64,000 bases of DNA from Alkalihalobacillus sp. FSL W8-0930 (GCA_037965595.1 CP150183.1:620001-684000), one strand, 5' to 3'. Numbered from the stretch's first letter, positions 51,295 to 61,345 are shown. Notes: a model not told the origin generated them from the sequence alone. Numbers and translations are program-made.

Positions 51295-51783
51295 ATGCTA
51301 GTAAAGATCGAACACATACTATTTAAGAGAAGTCACGTCATTCCTTTAACACAATTAAAAGGTCATATCACATATATAGGAAAAAAGGTCTCGGGTAATA
51401 CCCCTTATTTTGATCATGAGCACAACCAAACATCAAAGACTCGATTTATTAAGGTAATGAGTAGCCTTCCTTCAAAGGGAAATGACTGTGGCTATCGGAT
51501 CGTTATTCATTTTAATAAAGAGGTTTCGGGTTATGACGAAGAATCTATAAAACAGTTCATAAGAATGAGTATGGATGATTTGCAAAAATTGATTGGATAT
51601 AGAATTGATTGGTTGGGCATTAATCACTTCAGTCATGAAGATGTTTCTCCCCATACTCATCTCATTATTTGTGGGTATAATCTAGTGAATCAGGTGAAAA
51701 TCAATTTGAATTCGTATCATTTTTTACAATTGGAGAAGAGTCTCCTCTCACAGTTTTCATCAAATCTATATGAACGTTTGTAA
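51295..51783 (+). CDS. stand-alone relaxase-like (MobA/MobL fold) protein
   Basis: The 162-residue protein has TQLKGHITYIGKKVSG, a strand GYRIVIHFNKE and the metal-binding type motif DVSPHTHLIICGYN (HxH). This is the pattern of the N-terminal relaxase domain of mobilisation proteins (MobA/MobL), but the protein is short and no catalytic tyrosine region or other Mob genes are near. It may be a remnant or a protein that took a new role. AAGGAG precedes the ATG. Confidence 0.5.
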   Translation: MLVKIEHILFKRSHVIPLTQLKGHITYIGKKVSGNTPYFDHEHNQTSKTRFIKVMSSLPSKGNDCGYRIVIHFNKEVSGYDEESIKQFIRMSMDDLQKLIGYRIDWLGINHFSHEDVSPHTHLIICGYNLVNQVKINLNSYHFLQLEKSLLSQFSSNLYERL

Positions 51784-51874
51784 TTTAACGAAACCTTAAT
51801 GAAATTTCAAAATGACACACCTATAAATTATATACGATTAGAATGAATCCATATGTATAAGCTGGGGTGAGGAT

Positions 51875-52249
51875 ATGGCAAAACTTCTAATGTATTTATT
51901 AAGTGTTTCGTCCCTGTTCACTTTGTTGGGGTGTACATTAGATGATCAGAAGGAAATGAATACTAGGATTGAAGGAAGATTCTTGAAGTTAGCTGATGGT
52001 CAAAGTATTTTGGTTAATGATCAAGGAATTACGGTTATGGAAAGTGAACTCGATCAAGGTGAGGCATGTAAGGACGTTAAGGTTGGTGACAAGATCGCAA
52101 TCAATGCGAACGCAGTGAATGACAGTGAACCTGCCTCTGCAAATGTTGCATCTTGTACATTAATAGAGGAAGGGGAACTGAATGAAGTACCAAATAAAAC
52201 GTTAGATCGTCTCCAAGAAATGGGATGGGTCGTTGACCAACCAGAATAA
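51875..52249 (+). CDS. lipoprotein with a DUF3221-like domain
   Basis: The 124-residue protein has a signal peptide with lipobox FTLLGCTLD. The mature part (RIEGRFLKLADGQSILV and VKVGDKIAINANAV) has an OB-like pattern as seen in DUF3221 lipoproteins. GGGTGAGG precedes the ATG. Function unknown. Confidence 0.65.
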   Translation: MAKLLMYLLSVSSLFTLLGCTLDDQKEMNTRIEGRFLKLADGQSILVNDQGITVMESELDQGEACKDVKVGDKIAINANAVNDSEPASANVASCTLIEEGELNEVPNKTLDRLQEMGWVVDQPE

Positions 52250-52731
52250 CTGACACAAAAAAACTAGTTGAAGAGATTTTTATCTGGATTTCAGGTTTGA
52301 ACTTTAGAAAAATGGGTATAAAGATTTTGATAAACAATATCAGTTGAACTTGAATACTATACAGTAAGGAGCGACTACCATATTCTTCTATTCTATTAAG
52401 TTTACTAGCGGACAAAATTATTACTTTGGCTCATCCTCTTTCTTAGAAAATCCAAACGATATTACCTCTTATGCAATCGCAAAGGGGTTTATGTACAAGC
52501 AGGATATCTTAAGTGTGCTTGCTGCAAGAAGAGTACGATCAGACCAAATTAAGGGTGTGGCGAAGGTCATTTGAAGCACGTATATTTACTTGTACGATAG
52601 TTAAATCGTACAACATTGAGATGATAATGATACGCATATAAAACGTCATTCACACGTAAGTGGATGACGTTCTTTTTTATGAAATTGAGTATACTAGAAC
52701 CAATCTTACTTATACGAATGGGGGATTACCA
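52250..52731. other. gap with a gene remnant and a terminator
   Basis: An open stretch from about 52385 to 52576 (FTSGQNYYFGSSSFL, NDITSYAIAKGFMYKQD) has no start or ribosome binding site and is probably a gene remnant of unknown family. A terminator lies at 52642-52678. No other feature is apparent. Confidence 0.35.
52642..52678 (+). terminator. terminator in the leader of the SatA-like gene
   Basis: AACGTCAT and ATGACGTT with a second inner stem (TCAC/GTGG) precede a run of T. It lies 54 bases before the acetyltransferase start, without a clear upstream gene. Confidence 0.75.
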
Positions 52732-53253
52732 TTGAAAATTGTACAAGTCACAGAAGAAACGAAAGAGAGTTTGAACTTACCAAATGAACCGTTTCAGTTA
52801 GTTGGTGATTTAGTTGTAACGAGGCCGGGGGATCAATGGGAGTATCACGAGCGAGTCTTTGAGAATCCGAAGGAGAAAACGTTTCCAGAAGAAAACTACT
52901 CACTTGAGAACATCAATCAAAAGGGGTTTGCCATAGCTGCATATGAACAAGATGAATGTGTTGGTTTGGCGGTATTTGAAATGGGATGGAATAAATACTG
53001 TTATCTAAGTGATCTCAAGGTAAAGGCGAGCCATCGAGGTAGAGGCATATCTAAACAGATGCTTGATTTTGCGATTAACCTAGCTAAAGAAAAGAATTGT
53101 AAGGGCTTAAGTACAATCGCCCAAGCCTATAATCTAGCTGCAAATCGTTTTTATCTGAAGTATGGATTTGAAATAGGAGGGTTAAACACAAGAGATTACG
53201 AATTTACATCTGAAAGAGGAAATGCGGATATTTATTATTATCTAAACTTTTGA
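52732..53253 (+). CDS. SatA-like GNAT acetyltransferase
   Basis: The 173-residue protein has the length and the pattern of Bacillus streptothricin acetyltransferase SatA: CVGLAVFEMGWNKYCYLSDL, the acetyl-CoA loop SHRGRGISKQML and AANRFYLKYGFEIGGLNT. It probably acetylates an amine, perhaps streptothricin, but this cannot be shown. TTG start after GGGGG, the earlier frame start is less likely. Confidence 0.8.
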   Translation: MKIVQVTEETKESLNLPNEPFQLVGDLVVTRPGDQWEYHERVFENPKEKTFPEENYSLENINQKGFAIAAYEQDECVGLAVFEMGWNKYCYLSDLKVKASHRGRGISKQMLDFAINLAKEKNCKGLSTIAQAYNLAANRFYLKYGFEIGGLNTRDYEFTSERGNADIYYYLNF

Positions 53254-53405
53254 GAAACAATTTAAGCTAATAAGACCTTTAAGTATCTTTTTAGATACTA
53301 TACCACATATAAGTGCGTACTTCTTAAAATGTAAAGATGGATCTATACTATATGTATTAATTCGAGAGTGATCTCAATTAAATAGATATATAGGGGGATT
53401 CAGTT

Positions 53406-54173
53406 ATGAACTTTAAAGATAAAGTAATTATCGTGACAGGTGCAGCAGGCGGCATCGGGAAAGAAGTTGTAAAGAAAGTATCTGCTGGGGGAGCTAAGGT
53501 TGTATTGGTTGATTTAAATAAAGAAGCAATCGAGGCAGTCCAGTCTGAGCTATCTTTAACTGAAAAGAATAGCCTTGTTGTACAGGCTGACGTATCTAGT
53601 GAAGAGAGCGTGAAACACTACGTTGAACACACAGTGGCTACATTTGGTCGCATTGATGGCTTTGTGAATAACGCAGGTGTAGAAGGACCAGCTAAGCCAA
53701 TTGAAGAAATTACTGAAAAAGAGTTTGATTTCGTATACGGAATTAATGTAAAAGGTGTCTTGTTTGGTTTAAAATACGTGTTGCCGGTCATGAAACAACA
53801 ACAGGCTGGTTCCATTGTAAATACGTCTTCTGTAGCTGGATTAACAGGAGCGCCAACTATGGGATTGTATAATTCTTCAAAACATGCTGTGATGGGGATT
53901 AACAAAGTAGCTGCCTTAGAATCAGCTGCTCATAATGTTCGTGTGAACACAGTAAACCCTGGGGTGATTAACACTCAAATGATGCGTAATATTGAAGCAA
54001 ATGTTTCAGAGGATGCAGAGGCTGCTAAACATGCATACAACGATGCCGTTCCAATGAAACGGTACGGTGAGCCGGATGAAGTTGCAAACCTGATTGCATT
54101 CCTATTATCAGATGAAGCTGCTTACGTTACTTCGTCTTCATACACAATTGATGGTGGATTATTCAACGTATAA
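53406..54173 (+). CDS. short-chain dehydrogenase/reductase (SDR)
   Basis: The 255-residue protein is a classical SDR. It has the cofactor motif VTGAAGGIGKEV (residues 9-20), NNAG (about 89-92), and the catalytic Ser-Tyr-Lys as SSVAGLTG and LYNSSKHA. Asp after the second strand (VDLNKE) suggests NAD(H) use. Substrate unknown. GGGGG precedes the ATG. Confidence 0.93.
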   Translation: MNFKDKVIIVTGAAGGIGKEVVKKVSAGGAKVVLVDLNKEAIEAVQSELSLTEKNSLVVQADVSSEESVKHYVEHTVATFGRIDGFVNNAGVEGPAKPIEEITEKEFDFVYGINVKGVLFGLKYVLPVMKQQQAGSIVNTSSVAGLTGAPTMGLYNSSKHAVMGINKVAALESAAHNVRVNTVNPGVINTQMMRNIEANVSEDAEAAKHAYNDAVPMKRYGEPDEVANLIAFLLSDEAAYVTSSSYTIDGGLFNV

Positions 54174-54184
54174 TAGAGAAATAG

Positions 54185-54219
54185 AAGCATACTAGTTTAA
54201 CGACTAGTGTGCTTTTTTT
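54185..54219 (+). terminator. terminator of the SDR gene
   Basis: AAGCATACTAGT and ACTAGTGTGCTT form a stem followed by seven T. Confidence 0.85.
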
Positions 54220-54291
54220 GTAGAAAAGAAAAAGGATAATTTTTCAAAATTTAAACTATAATGAAAGGTAGATTACGATAAGGAGGGCACG

Positions 54292-54855
54292 ATGAAGAAA
54301 TATATCATGGTATTGTTTGTCATGCTCATCGGTGGAGGTTGTGGATTTAGAACATTAGAACCAGGAGAGTGTAGACAGTACGGAGCTATTGAGGCATCGC
54401 TTGAATGGATTCCTTTTACAGACTCTGTGAAGCAAGCGGATCTTATTGCAGAAGTTGAAATTCTGGATAATGAGACGGTTTTTGAAAATATGTGTAAGAC
54501 CAAGCACAGTGCAAAAGTGGTGCAGACTCTAGTCGGGGAAGCAGAAGGGGAGATAACGTTTTTGCAATCAGGATCGGATAGAGTGCTTTTTAATCAAAAT
54601 CAGATCTTCGAGGCAGGTGACACCTATCTTCTCCTTCTACGTCAGACCACGAGCGGAAGTATGGCTGATTATTGGATTTACGGTGAAGAACTTGGAACGT
54701 ATCATATTGATGGAGACGTTCTTAAAAGAAAAATAGAAGATGAAGAATTAACATCGATTGAACCAGTAAATCATGACGACTTCTTAGGGCCGGATATTCG
54801 GCAGGTAGTTGATAGAGAAGCTTTTAACAGCTTAGTAGAGGAAATACGTGAATAG
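54292..54855 (+). CDS. lipoprotein of unknown function
   Basis: The 187-residue protein has a signal peptide with lipobox LIGGGCGF. The mature part begins with RTLEPGECRQ and has a stretch AGDTYLLLLRQTTSG, seen in many uncharacterised Bacillus lipoproteins. AAGGAGGG precedes the ATG. Function unknown. Confidence 0.7.
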   Translation: MKKYIMVLFVMLIGGGCGFRTLEPGECRQYGAIEASLEWIPFTDSVKQADLIAEVEILDNETVFENMCKTKHSAKVVQTLVGEAEGEITFLQSGSDRVLFNQNQIFEAGDTYLLLLRQTTSGSMADYWIYGEELGTYHIDGDVLKRKIEDEELTSIEPVNHDDFLGPDIRQVVDREAFNSLVEEIRE

Positions 54856-54920
54856 GTATGTACCCTAACTTGTGTCTAATGATGCAGGCATAAGCAACCA
54901 GAAAATGTTAGGAGGTTTCT

Positions 54921-55112
54921 ATGATGCCGATCTCGAAAGATAGTAGTAGAAGATTCATCATGATCATGTTACCTGTATTTTTAGTGAATTTAATCTTTAT
55001 GCTTACGTTACCGAGTCATGTGAGGATGTTGATTGTATTCGTAATCTATACGATTGCAATGATTGTCTTTTTAATTTGGACGATCGTTTCTAAAAGAAAA
55101 AAACAAACATAG
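54921..55112 (+). CDS. small two-helix membrane protein
   Basis: The 63-residue product has two hydrophobic segments (about residues 12-30 and 35-55) and a basic end KRKKQT. AGGAGG precedes the ATG. It ends 23 bases before the HIT gene and is probably in its operon. Function unknown. Confidence 0.65.
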   Translation: MMPISKDSSRRFIMIMLPVFLVNLIFMLTLPSHVRMLIVFVIYTIAMIVFLIWTIVSKRKKQT

Positions 55113-55135
55113 TGAGTGCACGACAAGGAGGGGCA

Positions 55136-55570
55136 ATGGAGGACAACGATTGCGTATTTTGTGACATTGTTCATAAGAAGGTCAATTCATATATGATTAA
55201 TCAAACGAAGAATACGACTGCTTTTTTAGACAGTAATCCAATCGCAGACGGTCACATGCTTGTCGTACCAAATAAGCATGTGGAAACACTTGATCAATTG
55301 GATGATGCAAAGATTGCGAGCGAGCTGATGCAATCAGTCATAGGTGCTGCTACTCTTTTAGTGAAAGCAGGAGTTTGCTCGGATTATTCTATACTCCAAG
55401 ATAATGGAGAACATGCAGAGCAAGACATCAAACATGTTCATTTTCACATCATTCCTAGACATGCTAATGATCATGTTCAATTTAATCTTAAGACGAATTT
55501 AGATGCACTACAGGAAGAATCAAAAGTTAAAATATATAACAGACTAATAGCTACCAATGGAGGCATCTAA
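55136..55570 (+). CDS. HIT-family nucleotide hydrolase/transferase
   Basis: The 144-residue protein has an N-terminal zinc pair CVFCDIV, the stretch NPIADGHMLVVPNKHVETL and the histidine triad HVHFHIIPR (about residues 105-113). HIT proteins hydrolyse or transfer nucleotides. The ATG at 55136 follows AAGGAGGGG. It overlaps the next gene by one base. Confidence 0.92.
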   Translation: MEDNDCVFCDIVHKKVNSYMINQTKNTTAFLDSNPIADGHMLVVPNKHVETLDQLDDAKIASELMQSVIGAATLLVKAGVCSDYSILQDNGEHAEQDIKHVHFHIIPRHANDHVQFNLKTNLDALQEESKVKIYNRLIATNGGI

Positions 55571-56052
55571 TGAATATATCCATAATGAAACCAAGTGATA
55601 TTAAAGAAGTAAAGAATATTGCCGAGCTTAGCTGGCACGATACGTATGATGGCATAATCCCTGTTGAAGTTAGAACAAAATTTCTCAGTGAAGCGTACAA
55701 TGAGGACGTTTTGCTTATGAGACTGGAGCGGTCCCCCTTTTATGTAGCGAAGGTGGATAATCAAGTGCTCGGGTTTGCTAATTTTTCGAATAAAAAAGAG
55801 AACGGGGACGTGGACCTTGCTGCAATCTACTTACATCCAGCCTATCAAAAAAAGGGACTAGGATCAGCCTTACTTGCATATGGATGTAAGCAATTAAAGC
55901 CTAACCAGGTATTTGTTGAAGTCGAGTCTGATAACGTAAAGGGGAAAAGCTTTTACGAAAAAAAGGGTTTTATAGTGGTGGATACCTTTGATGATGTCTT
56001 TGACGGACATATTCTGAAAACAGTACGGATGTCGTTGAACGTATCTGAATAG
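55570..56052 (+). CDS. GNAT N-acetyltransferase
   Basis: The 160-residue protein has the GNAT pattern: SWHDTYDGIIP start, LAAIYLHPAYQKKGLGSALL acetyl-CoA loop and VKGKSFYEKKGF near the end. It starts at the HIT stop (TAATG), so it is in the HIT operon with coupled translation. Substrate unknown. Confidence 0.88.
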   Translation: MNISIMKPSDIKEVKNIAELSWHDTYDGIIPVEVRTKFLSEAYNEDVLLMRLERSPFYVAKVDNQVLGFANFSNKKENGDVDLAAIYLHPAYQKKGLGSALLAYGCKQLKPNQVFVEVESDNVKGKSFYEKKGFIVVDTFDDVFDGHILKTVRMSLNVSE

Positions 56053-56057
56053 CAAGA

Positions 56058-56393
56058 TCATCTCTTATTGGCGTACACTCTAGCCATGCTCGAAGGAATA
56101 AATGTAATTGTATAAAGTCCACTCAACTCTTCTTTTAATCTCTTTGTTAACTGTACACCAGCCTTATTATGATTATCCTCCATCTCGATTCCATTTGGGA
56201 TTAGTGCATCTGAATCCCAATCAATCCATTTTCCGTAGAGTTCAGCCCATGCCCCAAGCTCTTCGGCTAAAGAAGTAGATAGATTGAACTCAGTACACTC
56301 GAGATTAAACCCACAAATTTTACACCAAAGTGGATCAGCACCCACATCTGCTTCTACTTTTAATGCTTTAAGTGTCGTACATGCACAACTCAT
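56058..56393 (-). CDS. unknown protein with cysteine pairs
   Basis: The 111-residue protein has CAC at residues 3-5 and WCKICGFNLEC, so a bound zinc is probable. The rest is acidic and shows no recognised domain. AAGG lies before the ATG. It converges on the GNAT gene with 5 bases between, and a terminator (56415-56450) lies upstream of its start. Function unknown. Confidence 0.65.
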   Translation of the reverse strand: MSCACTTLKALKVEADVGADPLWCKICGFNLECTEFNLSTSLAEELGAWAELYGKWIDWDSDALIPNGIEMEDNHNKAGVQLTKRLKEELSGLYTITFIPSSMARVYANKR

Positions 56394-56414
56394 CCTTAGT
56401 ACCTTCTTTCCTAT

Positions 56415-56450
56415 AAAAAGCGCATTAGACTATAACTAATGCGCTTTTTT
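56415..56450. terminator. strong terminator-like hairpin
   Basis: AAAAAGCGCATTAG and CTAATGCGCTTTTTT form a perfect stem with a short loop, with runs on both sides, upstream of the cysteine-pair protein gene. Confidence 0.75.
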
Positions 56451-56666
56451 ATTTTTTCAGGTTTCTATAAAAAGAAAGATAGCAACAACAGCTGATCCAA
56501 CAGAGATCGCTCGAAACAAAGAAGCTTTATCTTCAAGTATAATTATACTGCAAAAGTATGATTTGGGGATATCTGAACGAGTTTAATAGAACGTGCAGTC
56601 CATTCCTTAGTAAGATAAAATACAAGTAGCTTCAAACTACACGATAGAACAAAGCGGGTGCAGAAT

Positions 56667-57503
56667 GTGAATAAAGCAATATTTGTTGATATTGACGGAA
56701 CATTAGTAAATGATAATGGTGTCATTCCAGAGTCTGCTAGACATGCGATCCAAGCAGCTAGAAACAAGGGGAATCTTGTATTTATCTGTACAGGTCGATC
56801 GATCGCAGAAATATATCCGGACATTCTTGATGTAGGATTTGATGGAATTATTGGAGCAGCAGGTGGCTATATTGAACACGGGAACGAAGTCTTGCTGCAT
56901 GAACGTATCCAAAAAGAACAGGTTCAATTATTAGTGGATTTCTTTAATAAGCATGAGATCGATTTCTATTTAGAATCAAATGGTGGGTTGTTTGCGAGTA
57001 TCAATTGCAAGAGTCATCTACAATTAATTATTGATCAATTTATTAAAGAGAACCCAGACTCTGAAGATGAAATTAAGAATGGCTTGCAGCCTTTCTATGA
57101 TGTATTAATTGAAGGAGAGGATTTAGTTAGAGATGACATTAACAAAATCTCTTTCTTAGGATCAGATATTCCATTTGATGAGATAAAGAATTACTTCCAA
57201 TCTCATTTTACTGTGATCCCTAGCACTGTTCCAATGTTTGGAGAAAATAGTGGGGAGTTATCTCTTCAAGGGATCCACAAGGCCACAGCCATTGAGAAGT
57301 TAATCAAACATCTAAACATTGATAAAGAGAACACATTCGGCTATGGGGATGGACTTAATGATATTGAGATGCTTCAATTTGTGAATCATGGAATTGCGAT
57401 GGGGAATGCGAAGAGAGCTGTTATGGACGTAGCTGATGATGTAACAGGTAGTCCAGATGAAGACGGGATATTAAATAGTTTTAAAAAGTATCACTTAATT
57501 TAA
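56667..57503 (+). CDS. HAD-superfamily Cof-type phosphatase
   Basis: The 278-residue protein has motif I FVDIDGTLVND (residues 5-15, nucleophile and acid-base Asp), motif II FICTGRS, and motif III/IV FGYGDGLNDIEML. This is the Cof/YidA-like type with a C2 cap domain and sugar phosphate or flavin substrates. GTG start at 56667 with a weak GGGTG site. Confidence 0.9.
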   Translation: MNKAIFVDIDGTLVNDNGVIPESARHAIQAARNKGNLVFICTGRSIAEIYPDILDVGFDGIIGAAGGYIEHGNEVLLHERIQKEQVQLLVDFFNKHEIDFYLESNGGLFASINCKSHLQLIIDQFIKENPDSEDEIKNGLQPFYDVLIEGEDLVRDDINKISFLGSDIPFDEIKNYFQSHFTVIPSTVPMFGENSGELSLQGIHKATAIEKLIKHLNIDKENTFGYGDGLNDIEMLQFVNHGIAMGNAKRAVMDVADDVTGSPDEDGILNSFKKYHLI

Positions 57504-57512
57504 TCTTACGAA

Positions 57513-57546
57513 AAGCACCAAGGCTGTTAGAGCTTTGGTGCTTGTT
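57513..57546 (+). terminator. terminator of the HAD gene
   Basis: AAGCACCAAGGCT and AGCTTTGGTGCTT form a stem with a short loop, the same type as after the GNAT gene at 45889. Confidence 0.75.
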
Positions 57547-58349
57547 TAATAATTCGTCTTAAAGTTATTTGCTTGCAAGAGGGATGTTAGTGTGTGGAGC
57601 AGATCTTCAATGAGTGCTAAGACATCTCCTCCCATCCAGCTTCCGGGAAGAAAGTCAGGAGGTAACATCGGATCTTTATCTAATAATTCTTCTTTTATCG
57701 TAGTTAACTTTAGTAGCTGGGAAATGAGAAATTGATCATCAACATGTGACTGACTTGTAAAATTAATAAGTTCATCTTTTAAATTGTTTACAAGTTTTAG
57801 TTGTTCAGAATACATAGAAGATATATGATCCAGATCCCACACTCTTCTGATCGAATTGGCCCCAGAGAATCCCTCTTCGGTTATCTTATTAAATAGAAAA
57901 TCATTACTTCTGACAATAGTTACGTAATTTTCTATTTCTAACGTATCAATTGTGTCTATAATCTTTTCGCTGATATCCCAAGGATATACATAGACGTTAT
58001 TATAAAGGTGTCCGAACCCTCCGTTAATTAAAAAAGTGCGAAAGCTATCTCGTTTTTTCCGCTGTGCTTCAGGTATACCTATTAGGACTATAAGCCATTG
58101 ACCATCCCATTTATTATAATAAAAATTAGGCTTAGGATTTGTCTCTAAAAAAAGCGACAATCCTTTTTTTGTTGGGCTATATATTCCTCGTTTTTCTGTA
58201 TAGACGTATTCAAGTTGTTTCATTTTTGCTAATGCATTTCTTATCGACTGTTTGGTAAACCCTTGGTTTAAGAGAGCAGATACAATTATTTTGCTCTCTA
58301 GAGTATTAAATTTATTTAAAAGAAATATGATTTGCTTTTCAAGAGTCAT
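57546..58349 (-). CDS. PaaX-family transcription regulator
   Basis: The 267-residue protein has a N-terminal winged helix (GFTKQSIRNALAKMKQLEYV), the PaaX middle domain (WDGQWLIVLIGIPEAQRKKR) and the C-terminal motif DPMLPPDFLPGSWMG. PaaX controls phenylacetate or similar catabolic genes in response to a CoA ester. The ATG at 58349 follows GGGGG. It is divergent from the E1 alpha gene, which it may control. Confidence 0.87.
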   Translation of the reverse strand: MTLEKQIIFLLNKFNTLESKIIVSALLNQGFTKQSIRNALAKMKQLEYVYTEKRGIYSPTKKGLSLFLETNPKPNFYYNKWDGQWLIVLIGIPEAQRKKRDSFRTFLINGGFGHLYNNVYVYPWDISEKIIDTIDTLEIENYVTIVRSNDFLFNKITEEGFSGANSIRRVWDLDHISSMYSEQLKLVNNLKDELINFTSQSHVDDQFLISQLLKLTTIKEELLDKDPMLPPDFLPGSWMGGDVLALIEDLLHTLTSLLQANNFKTNY

Positions 58350-58482
58350 GTATTCATCCCCCAATTAAGATCATAACATCACATAATTATTATTCAATCC
58401 TAAAAGCATTGACAAAAAAGCGGCCTATATATACTATTTTATATAACGATCGTAATTTTTATATTATAAATAGGGAGGCTGA

Positions 58483-59508
<1,026 letters not shown>

Positions 59509-59656
59509 TCTATTTTAAAATAAGTTTGATTGAGCAAGAGATCAATAAAAAGGAAACAGTGTTTGTCTCTAAACTTGAAATTTGAACCCGATGTGATAAG
59601 ATAAAATCAAAATTACTTGTAACTTTATCATAACCTTTAAGTTAAATCATATAACT

Positions 59657-59790
59657 AAGACTTCCTAGGGTTCCGCTTTATTGTAAAGGACTGGACCAAG
59701 AGGAAGCGCAAAGATTTGTCTTTGTACACGGAGGGATAAAAGCCCGGGAGAGACGCAACCTAGTTGTGTCATCTCCCGGGCTTTTTTATA
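59657..59790 (+). promoter_or_regulatory. guanidine-I riboswitch (ykkC type) with terminator
   Basis: Conserved pieces of the ykkC guanidine-I aptamer are visible in order: CTAGGGTTCCG (59665-59675), ACTGGACCAAGAGG and ACACGGAGGGATAAAAGCCCGGGAGA-like end (from 59726). The last arm GCCCGGGAGA (59742-59751) pairs with TCTCCCGGGC (59772-59781) before six T, so the terminator competes with the aptamer. A probable promoter, TTGAAA-16-TAAGAT, lies at 59575-59602. It controls the SMR pair. Confidence 0.92.
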
Positions 59791-59808
59791 TATAAGGAGG
59801 AATTGATG

Positions 59809-60150
59809 ATGAAAAATGTTCAGTGGATATTGGTTATTATTGCAGCAGTTTTTGAGGTTGGTTGGGCAACTGGGTTAAAATATGCAGATTCATCTGTAGC
59901 GTGGTTATTAACGATCATCGCTATCGTCTTCAGTTTTGGTTTGTTGATTGTAGCCTCTACCAGATTACCTACTAGTACCGTGTATGCTGTATTCGTGGGA
60001 TTAGGGACAGTTGGTACGGTTATAGTCGATATCTTCTATTTTGGAGCAGGTGTGAATGTTGGACTCATTCTATTTATCGCCTTGTTAATTACGGGAGTCA
60101 TTGGCCTAAAGTTTGCTACAACAGAGAAGAGGGAGGTAGATAGAGGATGA
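59809..60150 (+). CDS. gdnC: SMR transporter subunit, guanidinium exporter
   Basis: The 113-residue protein has four membrane helices and the SMR core (VFEVGWATGLKYAD with the essential Glu, STVYAVFVGLGTVGTV). The length is that of YkkC/GdnC. It forms a heterodimer with the next protein and exports guanidinium. AAGGAGG precedes ATG codons at 59806 and 59809. It is under the guanidine-I riboswitch. Confidence 0.93.
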   Translation: MKNVQWILVIIAAVFEVGWATGLKYADSSVAWLLTIIAIVFSFGLLIVASTRLPTSTVYAVFVGLGTVGTVIVDIFYFGAGVNVGLILFIALLITGVIGLKFATTEKREVDRG

Positions 60151-60464
60151 GCTGGGTCATACTTATTATCGCAGGATTACTCGAGGTTGTTGGTGTGAAT
60201 GGAATACAAAGGTTAGTCAAAGGTGAGAAAATAATGGGTATTCTATTTATGATCTTTGGATTTTCTATTAGCTTAGCACTCTTGGGAATGGCCATGGAGC
60301 ACATCCCACTCGGTGTAGCTTATGCTGTGTGGACTGGGATGGGGACAGTAGGGAGTGTTTTACTGGGGATGTTATTTTATAACGAATCAAAAGATGCCAA
60401 GCGGATGTTCTTCTTGAGTCTGATCATCATTGCTGTGATTGGATTAAGGATCGTAACGATTTAA
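60147..60464 (+). CDS. gdnD: SMR transporter subunit, guanidinium exporter partner
   Basis: The 105-residue protein has four helices and the SMR pattern LLEVVGVNGIQRLV and GVAYAVWTGMGTVGSVLLG, with the essential Glu in LLEV. Length equals YkkD/GdnD. It overlaps gdnC by 4 bases (ATGA), for one-to-one production of the heterodimer. Confidence 0.93.
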   Translation: MSWVILIIAGLLEVVGVNGIQRLVKGEKIMGILFMIFGFSISLALLGMAMEHIPLGVAYAVWTGMGTVGSVLLGMLFYNESKDAKRMFFLSLIIIAVIGLRIVTI

Positions 60465-60515
60465 AGGAAGTATATGAAGGAGCGTCGAATGATTCTCTAG
60501 AAGGGGGGATCTACG

Positions 60516-60962
60516 TTGAACGAACTAGCTACTCAATATTGGCATAACTTCTGGGAGAGTGAAAATCTTACCGGAAAAGTAGTGGAAGCGGGTCAATTCG
60601 GTGATCAACCAGATCACTTACTTGAGTTGGTTATAAACGGTGTAAAGACAGCGACATGTTACGGTGCAATTTTTTATACCATTGAAAATAAAAGAACGCC
60701 TCAACCAGGAGATTACAGCATTATTCTTGATAGTAAAGATAATCCACGAGCTATTATTCAATTAACTAAGGTTGAAATGGTACCCATGAACAAAGTTACC
60801 GAAGGGTTTGCAGTAGCTGAAGGTGATGGTACTTATGAGAATTGGTACGAGATTCATAGAAAATTTTTCTATGAGAAGTGTCGCGAAGCAAAGATCGAGT
60901 TTCATGAAGCGATGACTCTGGTGTGCCAGACATTTCAGTTGGTTCACGTGAAGCATTCTTAG
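60516..60962 (+). CDS. ASCH-domain protein
   Basis: The 148-residue protein has the ASCH fold pattern: GVKTATCYGAIFYTIENKR, PGDYSIILDSKDNPRAIIQL and the late FYEKCREAKIEFHEAM. ASCH proteins are RNA-related or amide-hydrolysing enzymes. TTG start after GGGGGG. Lies after the guanidinium pump pair with 51 bases, but its role with it is not shown. Confidence 0.85.
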   Translation: MNELATQYWHNFWESENLTGKVVEAGQFGDQPDHLLELVINGVKTATCYGAIFYTIENKRTPQPGDYSIILDSKDNPRAIIQLTKVEMVPMNKVTEGFAVAEGDGTYENWYEIHRKFFYEKCREAKIEFHEAMTLVCQTFQLVHVKHS

Positions 60963-60979
60963 TCTGGGGAGGTACTCAT

Positions 60980-61345
60980 TTGAGGTTTTTTATTGCTTTT
61001 CTCACTTCTTATATCTTACTCATACTCCTTATATGTCTCCTGTTACTTGTAGCTGGTGACTTTGACTTTACCTTCCTAATCATTTTTCTCTATTATGCAT
61101 CACCGGCATTTTTCATATTCATTCCATTGTCTCACTTTTGTATTAGATGGATACGAAACAGATATAAAGTGATACGACCTCTTGCTTATCTACTAGCAGG
61201 TTTCGTAAGTGGATTCATTTGTTTACTGTTTATTAGTGAAGGTCGGTTTTACACGGATTGGCCAGCCGCAATGTTCCTACTAGGGGTAAGCTGTGTGAGT
61301 CATGTAATCTTTTGTTTCTGTTATCTACTTCGGTGGAAGAACTAA
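60980..61345 (+). CDS. four-helix membrane protein
   Basis: The 121-residue product has four hydrophobic segments (about residues 4-28, 32-56, 71-90 and 95-117). TTG start after GGGGAGG, 17 bases after the ASCH gene. The longer upstream frame overlaps ASCH and is less likely. Function unknown. Confidence 0.6.
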   Translation: MRFFIAFLTSYILLILLICLLLLVAGDFDFTFLIIFLYYASPAFFIFIPLSHFCIRWIRNRYKVIRPLAYLLAGFVSGFICLLFISEGRFYTDWPAAMFLLGVSCVSHVIFCFCYLLRWKN

